DNA from: Afipia sp. 64-13
Lineage (GTDB): Bacteria; Pseudomonadota; Alphaproteobacteria; Rhizobiales; Xanthobacteraceae
Reading direction: 5' to 3'
NCBI GenBank assembly: GCA_001897755.1
Contig: MKUJ01000011.1
Span: 160,498 to 195,694 of the forward strand
DNA: 35,197 nt
Part shown: positions 16,194-24,263 of the stretch, in pieces
Layout of the letters: every line of letters starts with the position of its first letter
How positions within the stretch are numbered: position 1 is the first letter of the stretch
The notes under the pieces: model-generated
The model's input: only the letters and a program-made list of their open reading frames with translations
Told to the model about the DNA's origin: nothing
Database searches by the model: none
Program-made: the position numbers and the translations under genes

Positions 16194-19100
16194 ATGACTG
16201 TTTTTCCGTCAGCGCCGCTTTCCGGCGATGCGCGCGTTCCCGGAGCCGGCGTCACCGCGGTGCTGGGGCCGACCAACACCGGCAAGACCCATCTCGCCAT
16301 CGAGCGCATGCTGGCGCATTCCTCCGGCGTCATCGGGCTGCCGCTGCGGCTGCTCGCGCGCGAGGTCTACAACAAGATCGCGGCGCGGGCCGGCGCGGCG
16401 TCGGTGGCGCTGATCACCGGCGAGGAGAAGATCAAGCCGCCGAAGGCGCGCTACTGGGTCTGCACCGTCGAGGCGATGCCGCGCGATCTCGACGTGTCGT
16501 TCCTGGCCGTGGATGAAATCCAGATCGCGGCCGATCTGGAGCGCGGTCACGTCTTCACCGATCGCATCCTGCATCGCCGCGGCCGCGACGAGACGCTGCT
16601 GCTCGGCGCCGCCACCATGCGCCCGGCGATCGAACGGCTGCTGCCGGGCGCCAACATGGTCACCCGGCCGCGTCTGTCGCAACTCGAATTTGCCGGCGAT
16701 CGCAAGATCACGCGGCAGCCGCGCCGCACCGCCATCGTCGCGTTTTCCGCCGACGAGGTTTACGCCATCGCCGAACTGATCCGCCGTCAGCACGGCGGCG
16801 CGGCGGTGGTCCTGGGATCGCTGTCGCCGCGCACCCGCAACGCGCAGGTCGAGATGTTTCAGTCCGGCGACGTCGATTATCTGGTCGCCACCGATGCGGT
16901 CGGCATGGGCCTCAACCTTGATGTCGATCATGTCGCTTTCGCATCAGATCGCAAATATGACGGGTACCAGTTCCGCCGGCTCAATCCGGCGGAGTTCGCC
17001 CAGATCGCCGGCCGTGCCGGCCGCGCCACTCGCGATGGCACGTTCGGCACCACGGGACGTTGCGCGCCGTTCGAGCCCGAGCTCGTCAACGCGCTGCAGA
17101 ACCACACCTTCGACAACGTGAAGATGTTGCAATGGCGCAATTCCGATCTCGATTTCTCCTCGCTCGGTGCGCTGCAGGTCTCGCTGGCGCTGGCGCCGAA
17201 CCACGAGATGCTGACCCGCGCGCCGATCGCCGAGGACCTGCGGGTGCTCGATCACGCCGCGCGCGACCCCGACGTGCGCGAGATGGCGACCACGCCCGCG
17301 GCGGTGGAGCGGCTGTGGGATACCTGTCTGGTCCCGGATTATCGCAAGATCGCGCCGGCGGCCCATGCCGAACTGGTGACGACGCTGTATGGCTTCCTGA
17401 TGCGCAAGGGCCGCATTCCGGACGACTGGTTCGGCGCGCAGGTAGCCCAGGCCGACCGCACCGACGGCGATATCGACACGCTGTCGGCCCGGATCGCCCA
17501 GATCCGGACCTGGACCTTCGCGGCCAACCGCCCGGACTGGCTGGCGGACCCGGAGTATTGGCAGGGCATTGCGCGCGGGGTCGAGGATAAATTATCCGAT
17601 GCCCTGCATGAACGACTAACTGAGCGTTTCGTTGATCGCCGGACCAGTGTATTGATGCGCCGCTTGCGGGAAAACACGATGTTGAACACCGAGATTGGAA
17701 AGACCGGCGAAGTGATTGTCGAGGGCCATGTCATTGGCCGTCTCGACGGGTTCATGTTCGCGCCGGAGGCGGCCGAGGCAGGGTCCGACGCCAAGGCGTT
17801 GCAGGCGGTCGCGCTCAAGGCGCTGGCCGGCGAGATCGACGCGCGCGCCGAGAAACTGTCAAACGCGGCGGACGATCAGTTCGCGCTGGCTTCCGACGGC
17901 ACGCTGCGCTGGACCGGCGATGCTGTCGCCAAGCTGGTGGCCACCGAACATCTGCTGGTGCCGCGCGTGCGCATCGTCGCCGACGAGCGCCTCACCGGCG
18001 CGCCGCGCGACGGCGTGCAGGCGCGGCTCGATCTGTGGCTGAAGACGCATATCGAGAAGATCCTCGCGCCGCTGTTCGAATTGCAGAAGGCCGAGGACGT
18101 CACCGGCATCGCGCGCGGCATCGCGTTTCAGCTGATCGAGGCGCTCGGCGTGCTGGAGCGGCCGAAGATCGCCGCCGAGATGAAGGATCTCGATCAGCCC
18201 TCGCGTGCGGTGCTGCGCAAATACGGCGTGCGGTTCGGCGCCTATCACATCTTCTTCCCGGCGCTGCTCAAGCCCGCGGCGCGTGGTCTCGCCTCGCTGC
18301 TCTGGGCGCTCAAGCAGGACAATGTGGATTTCGCGGCGCTGACCGGCGCGCAGCATCTGGCGGCCAGCGGACGCACCTCGTTCGCCGCCGACCAGGCGCT
18401 GACGCAGGATGCCTATCGCCTGCTCGGCTACAAGCTCTCCGGCGAGCGCGCGGTGCGCGTCGATATTCTCGAGCGTCTCGCCGATCTGATCCGCCCGGCG
18501 TTGTCGTGGCGTCCGAACACCGGGGTCGAGAAGCCTGCCGGTGCGTTCGATGGCCGCTCTTTCGTGGTGACGCAGGCGATGACCTCGCTGACCGGCTCGG
18601 CCGGCGAGGATTTCGCCTCGGTGCTGCGCGCGCTCGGCTATCGCATGGATCGCCGCCCGCCGCTGCCGCCGGAAGACGTGTCGACCACGCCAGCCGTGAC
18701 GGGCGAGGCTGAGGTCGCACCTGCCGAGGGCGCGAGCGCGCCGGGCGATGAGCCGCTGGCAAATGATGCGGCCGTGGAAGCTGAGACCACAGAAGCTCCG
18801 GCGACTGCCGAGGCCGCCCCGGCAGAGCAGGCGGACGCCGGCGAAGCGCCCGCCGCGACAGCCGCGCTGCTGCCGGAAGTGGCTTTCTCCGAGCCCGTGG
18901 AGGCGCCGGAGGCCGAGGGCGCGGAAGCGACCGAAACTGCCGCCGCCGCCGAACCGGCGACGGATGCGGCCGCCGATACGTCTGCGGCCGATACGTCTGC
19001 GGCCGATCCCGCTGCGCCGGCCGAGCCGATTCTGGTGGAAGTCTGGCGTCCGGCCGGACGTGCCGACGAGCGCCGTCCCCGGCATCATCACCGTCATCGC

Positions 19101-19487
19101 CATGGCCAGCAGGGCCACGGTCAGGACGCGTCGGGAGCGGAAGGCGAGCAAGCGGGCGAAGGTCAGCAGCGGCACGAACGTCACGGCCGCCGCCGCAACC
19201 GGCATGGCGAGCACCGCCGGCCCGAGGCCGCCGAGGGCGAGGGCAAGGGCGCCCAGGCCCGTCCCCAGCGCGAGGAGCGCGAGGACCGGCAGGGCCGCGA
19301 CCGTTCCAAGGGGCCGAAGGGCAAGGGCCGGTTCGAGGGCAAGCGCGAACGCCGTGATGGCGGCGGAGCGCTGCGCACCTTCGCGAGCAGCGCGGGGCCG
19401 CGCGAGCGCGACCGGCCGGCCGATCCCAACTCGCCCTTCGCCAAGCTCGCCGCCCTCAAGGAGCAGCTTGCCAACCGCAAGGACTGA
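16194..19487 (+). CDS. Suv3-like superfamily 2 RNA helicase with long charged C-terminal tail
   Basis: A 1097-residue protein. Residues about 20-330 form the two RecA-like helicase domains. Walker A GPTNTGKT is at 25-32, the DEIQ box at 107-110, a SAT-like GAATMRP follows, then TDAVGMGLNLDVDHVAFAS, and motif VI QIAGRAGRATR starts at 270. This order and the GPTNTGKT/DEIQ pair match the Suv3 group, whose mitochondrial member unwinds RNA for degradation. Residues about 330-800 are helical accessory domains. From about 825 the protein is low complexity: Ala/Glu/Pro-rich, then His/Arg/Gly-rich (HHHRHRHGQQGHGQ), then Lys/Arg-rich (GPKGKGRFEGKRERR). The tail probably binds RNA or partners. Codons about 463-517 are unusually AT-rich. 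The S4 gene follows on the same strand. The RNA-turnover role is inferred. Confidence 0.9.
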   Translation: MTVFPSAPLSGDARVPGAGVTAVLGPTNTGKTHLAIERMLAHSSGVIGLPLRLLAREVYNKIAARAGAASVALITGEEKIKPPKARYWVCTVEAMPRDLDVSFLAVDEIQIAADLERGHVFTDRILHRRGRDETLLLGAATMRPAIERLLPGANMVTRPRLSQLEFAGDRKITRQPRRTAIVAFSADEVYAIAELIRRQHGGAAVVLGSLSPRTRNAQVEMFQSGDVDYLVATDAVGMGLNLDVDHVAFASDRKYDGYQFRRLNPAEFAQIAGRAGRATRDGTFGTTGRCAPFEPELVNALQNHTFDNVKMLQWRNSDLDFSSLGALQVSLALAPNHEMLTRAPIAEDLRVLDHAARDPDVREMATTPAAVERLWDTCLVPDYRKIAPAAHAELVTTLYGFLMRKGRIPDDWFGAQVAQADRTDGDIDTLSARIAQIRTWTFAANRPDWLADPEYWQGIARGVEDKLSDALHERLTERFVDRRTSVLMRRLRENTMLNTEIGKTGEVIVEGHVIGRLDGFMFAPEAAEAGSDAKALQAVALKALAGEIDARAEKLSNAADDQFALASDGTLRWTGDAVAKLVATEHLLVPRVRIVADERLTGAPRDGVQARLDLWLKTHIEKILAPLFELQKAEDVTGIARGIAFQLIEALGVLERPKIAAEMKDLDQPSRAVLRKYGVRFGAYHIFFPALLKPAARGLASLLWALKQDNVDFAALTGAQHLAASGRTSFAADQALTQDAYRLLGYKLSGERAVRVDILERLADLIRPALSWRPNTGVEKPAGAFDGRSFVVTQAMTSLTGSAGEDFASVLRALGYRMDRRPPLPPEDVSTTPAVTGEAEVAPAEGASAPGDEPLANDAAVEAETTEAPATAEAAPAEQADAGEAPAATAALLPEVAFSEPVEAPEAEGAEATETAAAAEPATDAAADTSAADTSAADPAAPAEPILVEVWRPAGRADERRPRHHHRHRHGQQGHGQDASGAEGEQAGEGQQRHERHGRRRNRHGEHRRPEAAEGEGKGAQARPQREEREDRQGRDRSKGPKGKGRFEGKRERRDGGGALRTFASSAGPRERDRPADPNSPFAKLAALKEQLANRKD

Positions 19488-19596
19488 TCGTTGGCGCGGC
19501 GGGTCACAAGTCCGCTTGTGTCGCCGCAATTTCCAAAGGCGGCCTTGTGAACCCAGGGCCGCCCCAAGGATGTATTTTCTTTGCCGGTTTCCCTTT

Positions 19597-19649
19597 AAAT
19601 CCGAAGTTCGCGACGGAGCCTGCCGTCTCATCAGGCGAACTTCGGATTT
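19597..19649 (+). promoter_or_regulatory. Perfect 15-bp inverted repeat ahead of the S4-domain gene
   Basis: Arm 19597-19611 (AAATCCGAAGTTCGC) is the exact reverse complement of 19635-19649. Inside the 23-nt loop GACGG (19612-19616) can pair with CCGTC (19623-19627), extending the stem. It ends 11 bp before the preferred TTG start at 19661. No T-run follows, so a leader hairpin is more likely than a terminator. Confidence 0.65.
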
Positions 19650-19660
19650 GGGAAGCCGGA

Positions 19661-19930
19661 TTGGATCGTCAGCGCATCGACAAATGGCTCTGGCACGCGC
19701 GGATCGTTCGCTCCCGCGCCGATGCCGCCGAGTTGGTGGCGCGGGGTCATGTGCGGCTCAACGGCCTGCGCCAGACTTCGCCGGGACACGCCGTCAAAAC
19801 CGGCGACGTGCTGACCATCGCGCTCGATACGCGCGTGCGAATCCTCAAAGTGGCGGGCTTTGCCGAGCGAAGGGGCGATGCGCAGACCGCTTATGCGCTC
19901 TATGAGGATTTGCAACCTCGCACTCAATAA
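19661..19930 (+). CDS. S4-domain RNA-binding protein, Hsp15/RqcP-like
   Basis: An 89-residue basic protein built on one S4 domain. LDRQRIDKWLWHARIVRSRADA opens the alphaL motif (quoted in parts: RIDKWLWHARIV, then ADAAELVARGHVRLNG). It is followed by PGHAVKTGDVLTIAL and a short tail. This matches Hsp15 of E. coli, which rescues 50S subunits carrying stalled nascent chains, and the RqcP group. The frame is open back to a GTG at 19547, but that stretch contains the long inverted repeat and reads unlike coding sequence. The TTG at 19661, with GGGAAG (19650-19655) 5 bp ahead, gives the usual family length. It lies 173 bp after the helicase gene. The start is uncertain; the family is clear. Confidence 0.85.
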   Translation: MDRQRIDKWLWHARIVRSRADAAELVARGHVRLNGLRQTSPGHAVKTGDVLTIALDTRVRILKVAGFAERRGDAQTAYALYEDLQPRTQ

Positions 19931-20022
19931 CTATCTAGGAATGCAGACCAGCCCTTCCCTTGCAGCGCGGGACGTCCTGCGCTACGCAGCATCCGATTTA
20001 GAACGGTTCCGGAGCTCGTTGG

Positions 20023-20361
20023 ATGACGTACGTCGTCACTGAAAATTGCATCAAGTGCAAATACATGGACTGCGTCGAAGTCTGTCCGGTAGACTGTTTC
20101 TATGAAGGCGAGAACATGCTGATCATCCATCCGGATGAATGCATCGATTGCGGCGTCTGCGAACCGGAATGCCCGGCCGAGGCGATCAAGCCGGACACCG
20201 AGCCGGGGCTGGAGAAGTGGCTGGAGGTCAACGCCGAATACGCCAAGACCTGGCCCAACATCACCCAGAAGAAAGATCCGCCGGAAGACGCCAAGGAATT
20301 CGACGGCAAGCCCGGCAAGTTCGAGGAATACTTCTCGTCCAAGCCCGGCACCGGCGACTGA
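20023..20361 (+). CDS. fdxA: Ferredoxin FdxA, 7Fe type ([3Fe-4S][4Fe-4S])
   Basis: A 112-residue cytoplasmic electron carrier like Azotobacter FdI. All nine family cysteines are present. By alignment C9, C17 and C50 should bind the [3Fe-4S] cluster, and C21, C40, C43 and C46 the [4Fe-4S] cluster. C12 and C25 are the non-ligand cysteines. The two clusters sit in [17 protein letters not shown] and [14 protein letters not shown]-terminal extension ([19 protein letters not shown] and beyond) is normal for FdxA. GGAG at 20011-20014 lies 8 bp before the ATG. It lies between the S4 gene and carD, an order I recall from related Rhizobiales. Its redox partner is unknown. Confidence 0.96.
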   Translation: MTYVVTENCIKCKYMDCVEVCPVDCFYEGENMLIIHPDECIDCGVCEPECPAEAIKPDTEPGLEKWLEVNAEYAKTWPNITQKKDPPEDAKEFDGKPGKFEEYFSSKPGTGD

Positions 20362-20465
20362 CCCTGCGCCCCGGAAATCGCCGCGCGAGCCCGCCGAAGC
20401 CTTAACCTTATCGGCAGCTAAATCGGCCCCGAGCCCCGCCCAAAAGCCAGAAACCGCATAAATCA

Positions 20466-20493
20466 TTGATTTTTGCGGAAAATGTGCTATTTT
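20466..20493 (+). promoter_or_regulatory. Candidate sigma-70 promoter of carD
   Basis: TTGATT (20466-20471) and TATTTT (20488-20493) are spaced 16 bp apart in a clearly AT-rich island between fdxA and carD. A start near 20500 would give a leader of 100-240 nt, depending on which carD start is used. Confidence 0.5.
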
Positions 20494-20738
20494 GGGTACA
20501 TTCGCTTGGTAAGCCCGCTCGCCCCTCCCGCCAGAACGGCCCTGGAGGTGCATTCGGTTCCGAACACCTAGTCAATCAGGGGCGTGGCGGTTCCACGCAA
20601 TGCTTCGTGGCAGACAAAGCACGTCACAAGAAAACCAAAGCATCGAAGGATAAGGGTGCGTCGGCGGTCAGCCGCGACGCGGCCCGGAAAAAAAGCGCAT
20701 CGGCCTCCGCCGATACCGCAAAAGGCAAAAGAAGCACA

Positions 20739-21557
20739 ATGGTCAAGAAGACTGCGAAAACCTCCAAGCCGGCGGCCGCCAAGGCCGCGCCGAAATCCAA
20801 GACTGCGGTGAAGCCTGCCGCCAAGGCTGCGGTAAAACCGGCTGCGGCGAAACCGGCTGCGAAGGCCGCCAAGCCGGTGGCGAAACCCGCCGCCAAGCCG
20901 GTGCACAAGCCGGTGGCGAAGGCTGTCGCGCCGCGCGTGGAGGAGCCGAAAAAGGTGCTGACCCAGCGCCAGGGCTTCAAGACCAACGAGTTCGTGGTTT
21001 ATCCGGCGCACGGCGTCGGCCAGATTCTGGCGATCGAGGAGCAGGAGATCGCGGGCGCCACCCTGGAACTGTTCGTGATCAATTTCATCAAGGACAAGAT
21101 GACCCTGCGGGTGCCGACGGCGAAGGTCGCCAATGTCGGCATGCGCAAGCTGTCCGATCCGGCGCTGGTCAAGCGGGCGCTCGAGACGCTGAAGGGCCGT
21201 GCCCGCGTCAAGCGCACGATGTGGTCGCGCCGCGCCCAGGAATACGAAGCGAAAATCAATTCGGGCGATATCGTCGCCATCGCCGAGGTGGTGCGCGATC
21301 TGTATCGCTCCGAGTCGCAGCCCGAGCAGTCCTACAGCGAACGCCAGCTTTATGAAGCGGCGCTCGACCGGCTGTCGCGCGAAATCGCGGTGGTGCAGCA
21401 CGTCACCGAGACCGAAGCGGTCAAGGAGATCGAGGCCAATCTCGCCAAGAGCCCGCGCCGCGGCGCCAAGGCGGAAGCCAGCGCCGATGCCGATGCCCCG
21501 GCGGACGACAGCGACGAGGATGGCGATGATTCCGTCGCCGAGGACGAGGCGGCCTGA
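20739..21557 (+). CDS. carD: CarD family transcription regulator with Lys/Ala-rich N-terminal tail
   Basis: CarD binds RNA polymerase beta and stabilises the open promoter complex. From the ATG at 20739 the protein has 272 residues. Residues 1-65 are a histone-H1-like tail of Lys-Pro-Ala repeats (PAAKAAVKPAAAKPAAK). The RNA-polymerase interaction domain is at about 79-140 (GFKTNEFVVYPAHGVGQI, FVINFIKDKMTLRVPTAKV). The helical DNA-binding domain is at about 140-225 (KRTMWSRRAQEYEAKINSGD). The end is acidic (about 235-272). The frame is open upstream. An in-frame GTG at 20607 would add 44 Lys/Ser-rich residues in keeping with the tail, but it has no ribosome site and a lower third-position GC content. 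Positions before about 20500 look like promoter. A bidirectional terminator follows. Confidence 0.88.
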   Translation: MVKKTAKTSKPAAAKAAPKSKTAVKPAAKAAVKPAAAKPAAKAAKPVAKPAAKPVHKPVAKAVAPRVEEPKKVLTQRQGFKTNEFVVYPAHGVGQILAIEEQEIAGATLELFVINFIKDKMTLRVPTAKVANVGMRKLSDPALVKRALETLKGRARVKRTMWSRRAQEYEAKINSGDIVAIAEVVRDLYRSESQPEQSYSERQLYEAALDRLSREIAVVQHVTETEAVKEIEANLAKSPRRGAKAEASADADAPADDSDEDGDDSVAEDEAA

Positions 21558-21585
21558 TCGCCGTCCCCGCTATCAGCTCTTTCAC

Positions 21586-21613
21586 AAAACCCGGCCTCGT
21601 GGCCGGGTTTTTT
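21586..21613. terminator. Bidirectional intrinsic terminator between carD and the M48 peptidase gene
   Basis: AAAACCCGGCC (21586-21596) pairs with GGCCGGGTTTT (21601-21611) around a TCGT loop, with T-runs on both strands (TTTTTT at 21608-21613 on plus). It serves two convergent genes. Confidence 0.9.
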
Positions 21614-21633
21614 GTTGGACGGGTGATCGGGTC

Positions 21634-23121
21634 TCAATCGACCACGATCTTGACGCGGTCGCGCGGCTTGAGCGTGGCGCGCGCCTCGAGGCCGTTGAGC
21701 ACGCGGAAGCGCTCCAGCGGCCGATCGACGCCCTGCATGCGATAGGACAGCGATTCGGCGGTGTCGCCGGGCTGCACGGTGATGATCTTGATGCGCAGCG
21801 GCCGCGCGGCCTGAATCTCCGCCAGCGTCAGGCGGCGGAACGAGTTGACCGCGTCGCGGAAGCTGCGCTCGGTCTCGGGGTTCTTGTGCCGGCTTGCGAA
21901 GATGAAGCGGTAGACGTCGCTGCCGAAACGCAGCGCATAGATCCGGAATTGCCACTGCTCGCCGGACGCGGTGGCGGTCGCCGCCGGAAAGCCGTTGACG
22001 CTCAGCGTTTCGGTCGAGTTGCGGTCGACATTCTCCATCCAGCCCGAATTGAGATAATCGGCGAGGCTCTGTTCGGCGGGCACCCGCACCACGTCGAAGC
22101 GTAGTGCCTGCGCGCCGCCCTCGCGCACGCCGATCACCGCCTGCGCGGTGTTCTCCAGCATGAACGATTCGGGCGCCTGGAAGGTGAAGCCGAGCTTGGG
22201 ATGCAGGAAGCGGCGGCCGCGCACGAAGCCTTCGCTCGGGTCCTCGCCATAGACGATGTTGTCGATGGCGCGCAGATAGGTGTCGCGGTCGCGTTCGACG
22301 GTGTGGGTGGAGGCGACCCGACGGGCGCTGGCCTGCGCGTTCTGCACCCGCTCCGGCGTCGCCGGATGCGAGGAGAGGAAATCCTGCGAGCGCGGATCGA
22401 TCGCCGAGCGCGGGGCCTTCATCTCGGCGTTGCGCTCCATCGCGGTGAGGAAGCGCGCCGCGCCGTAGGGATCGAAATTGGCGCGCGCGGCGATGCCGAC
22501 CCCGATGCCGTCGGCCTCGAATTCCTGCGCGCGCGAGAAGCTCGCCATCGTCAGCTTGGTCTTGGCCAGCGCCAGCGCGGTCATGTCGGCGTCGTTGTTG
22601 CCCATGTCGTTGACCACCCGCGTCACCAGCGCGGCCTGCCGCGCCTGCTCCTCGCGGATCGAGGCGTGCTTGGCGATGACATGCGCCATCTCATGCGACA
22701 GCACGCTGGACAATTCCGAGGTGTCGCTGGCGAGCGCGATCAGCCCGCGCGTCACGTAAAGCTGGCCAGTCGGCAACGCGAAGGCGTTGACCGCGCCGGA
22801 ATTCAGGATCGTGACCTTGTAGGCGAGGTCGGGGCGCTCGGACGCCGCCACCAGACGGTCCACGGTCTTGCCGATCAGCGCTTCGAGTCTCGGGTCGTCA
22901 TAGGTGCCGCCATAGGAGGCGAGAATCCGCTCGTGCTCGCGCTCGGTGGCGGCCGTCGGCAGCGCCGGCTTGTTCGGCCGCATGATCGGGGCAGGGGCCG
23001 CCGGCGCCGCCACCTGGAAGCGGCTCATGTCGCCGCAGCCGGCCAGCGTCACGGCGGCGCACACCAGCAGCGCCGCGCGCAGACGCCCGCCATGCCCTCC
23101 GATCTGTGCCATCAGCCTCAC
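21634..23121 (-). CDS. M48 family zinc metallopeptidase lipoprotein with LysM-like C-terminus
   Basis: A 495-residue exported peptidase related to periplasmic BepA/LoiP-type proteases that act in outer-membrane quality control. A lipoprotein signal ends in LAGC with the lipid-carrying cysteine at 29. The M48 domain covers about 60-270, with zinc-binding HEMAH at 143-147 and the third ligand region EFEAD at 200-204. SSHPATPERVQNA, a typical M48 end motif, follows. Residues about 300-430 form a further domain. The last 50 residues (ITVQPGDTAESLSYRM ... LKPRDRVKIV) resemble LysM. The GTG at 23121 has AGGGA 8 bp upstream; the ATG at 23112 is an alternative. The upstream SNase-like gene ends 1 bp before the GTG, so coupling is likely. 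Confidence 0.9.
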   Translation of the reverse strand: MRLMAQIGGHGGRLRAALLVCAAVTLAGCGDMSRFQVAAPAAPAPIMRPNKPALPTAATEREHERILASYGGTYDDPRLEALIGKTVDRLVAASERPDLAYKVTILNSGAVNAFALPTGQLYVTRGLIALASDTSELSSVLSHEMAHVIAKHASIREEQARQAALVTRVVNDMGNNDADMTALALAKTKLTMASFSRAQEFEADGIGVGIAARANFDPYGAARFLTAMERNAEMKAPRSAIDPRSQDFLSSHPATPERVQNAQASARRVASTHTVERDRDTYLRAIDNIVYGEDPSEGFVRGRRFLHPKLGFTFQAPESFMLENTAQAVIGVREGGAQALRFDVVRVPAEQSLADYLNSGWMENVDRNSTETLSVNGFPAATATASGEQWQFRIYALRFGSDVYRFIFASRHKNPETERSFRDAVNSFRRLTLAEIQAARPLRIKIITVQPGDTAESLSYRMQGVDRPLERFRVLNGLEARATLKPRDRVKIVVD

Positions 23122-23122
23122 G

Positions 23123-23953
23123 CTATTCGTCCCTGGCTGCCGTCGCTGCCTGATTGTCGTCGATCGGCTCGATCTGTCCGGGATGGACGATATCGATCCG
23201 CGGCCCGCCGCGCCGCGTCACCCAGCCCCGGATGCGAACCCGCCGGCCCGCCAGCGATGTCAGGCTCAGCCCCTGCATCTCAACGGCCGGCATCATGCGC
23301 CGGGAAATCGTTGCCGCAAAGCCTTCAATCCGGCGCCGGCCGAAATTGACATACCATATCGTCCCCGCCTGCCGAACCGAGACCACCTTGCCCTCGACAA
23401 GGGCGAACCGCCCGACTTCCGCCAGGATATCGGCGGGTCTTTCAGCGTTTTTTATGGCGTCGGAACCGGCCCAGAGGCCGCGTTTCGCGGATCTTGCCTG
23501 CGCTTCCGCCTGAATCAGTTCCATGTTGCAGGCCCGGTCCGCGGCGGTTCCCGCCGCGCGCGCCTGGCCTTCGCGCAAGAGCCGGTCCTGGAGCGAGGTC
23601 CTGGCGCCGGAGACGACAACAAACGCCCGCTGCCGGCCGTAACGGTCGGGCGCGTCGTTCGGGCCGTGCAGGGTGACATCGCGGCCTTCCGCGAGCACGC
23701 GGAGCGCGGCGATCGCCGCGCTTTGGTCCCGGCCCGGGCTTTCGATTCCGGCAAGGCGGATGTCGCGGCCATCGTCGAGCCGCAGCGTCCGGGCATCGAC
23801 GATCGCGCTGACGCGCGCCTCGCCCTGCCATTCAAGATCGCAGGCGGCCTCGGCGTTGCGGCTGGTCGCGATGACAAGGAAAGGCGCGATCAGCATCGCG
23901 CCGGCGGAGGCGATGCAGCGGCGGCGGCGCAGGATCCGGCCGTCGCCGCTCAT
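23123..23953 (-). CDS. Secreted SNase-fold (thermonuclease-like) protein, probably lacking the catalytic glutamate
   Basis: A 276-residue exported protein. The N-terminus is basic (RRRR near 9-12), then a hydrophobic core and a cleavage site near AEA-A at about 37. Residues about 45-165 follow the staphylococcal nuclease pattern: DARTLRL, DIRLAGIESPG, DRYGRQRAFV and LLREGQARA. By alignment to the S. aureus enzyme R66 equals R35 and R107 equals R87. However, the D40 position is E71 and the catalytic E43 position is G74. Hydrolysis may therefore be lost. The C-terminal 100 residues hold an OB-like second part (VEGKVVSVRQAGTIWYVNFG). It lies 13 bp after the GlsB-like gene and 1 bp before the M48 gene, all in one probable operon. 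Confidence 0.82.
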   Translation of the reverse strand: MSGDGRILRRRRCIASAGAMLIAPFLVIATSRNAEAACDLEWQGEARVSAIVDARTLRLDDGRDIRLAGIESPGRDQSAAIAALRVLAEGRDVTLHGPNDAPDRYGRQRAFVVVSGARTSLQDRLLREGQARAAGTAADRACNMELIQAEAQARSAKRGLWAGSDAIKNAERPADILAEVGRFALVEGKVVSVRQAGTIWYVNFGRRRIEGFAATISRRMMPAVEMQGLSLTSLAGRRVRIRGWVTRRGGPRIDIVHPGQIEPIDDNQAATAARDE

Positions 23954-23966
23954 ATGCGCGACCGCG

Positions 23967-24233
23967 TCAGCGGTTGCGATCGGAAACTACGCCGCGCGCC
24001 ACCAGCCTGTTCCAGATGAACAGCACCACCAGCGCGCCGATGGTGGCGGTGATGAAGCCAGCGCCCTGATTGGGGCTGTAATGGCCGATCGACTGGCCGA
24101 TGAAGGTGGCCAGGAAAGCGCCGGCAATGCCGAGCGCCGTGGTGAGGATGAAGCCCGATGGATTGTTCGGGCCCGGCGACAGCAGTCGCGCGAGAATGCC
24201 CGCGACAAATCCAACGACAAGAATCCAGAGCAT
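23967..24233 (-). CDS. GlsB/YeaQ/YmgE family small membrane protein
   Basis: An 88-residue inner-membrane protein with three hydrophobic segments: about 1-17 (MLWILVVGFVAGILARL), 27-49 (GFILTTALGIAGAFLATFIG) and 60-80 (FITATIGALVVLFIWN). It has the glycine-rich spacing of the transglycosylase-associated (YeaQ/YmgE) family. The function is unknown, with links to envelope stress in other bacteria. I chose the ATG at 24233 because AAAGG lies 8 bp upstream; the frame is open a little further. It is followed after 13 bp by the SNase-like gene. A hairpin separates it from the YidB-like gene upstream. Confidence 0.85.
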   Translation of the reverse strand: MLWILVVGFVAGILARLLSPGPNNPSGFILTTALGIAGAFLATFIGQSIGHYSPNQGAGFITATIGALVVLFIWNRLVARGVVSDRNR

Positions 24234-24263
24234 GGTCGCAACCTTTCCGTAAGTGATGTCGTC

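Noticed and set aside
17859-19631. A 590-residue minus-strand frame opposite the helicase tail
   Set aside because: Arg/Gly/Leu-rich translation with no domain. The plus strand has clear helicase motifs upstream in a continuous frame.
20466-20606. An N-terminal extension of CarD back to 20466
   Set aside because: This part contains a good promoter-like -35/-10 pair and an AT-rich leader, and the residues do not fit the basic tail.
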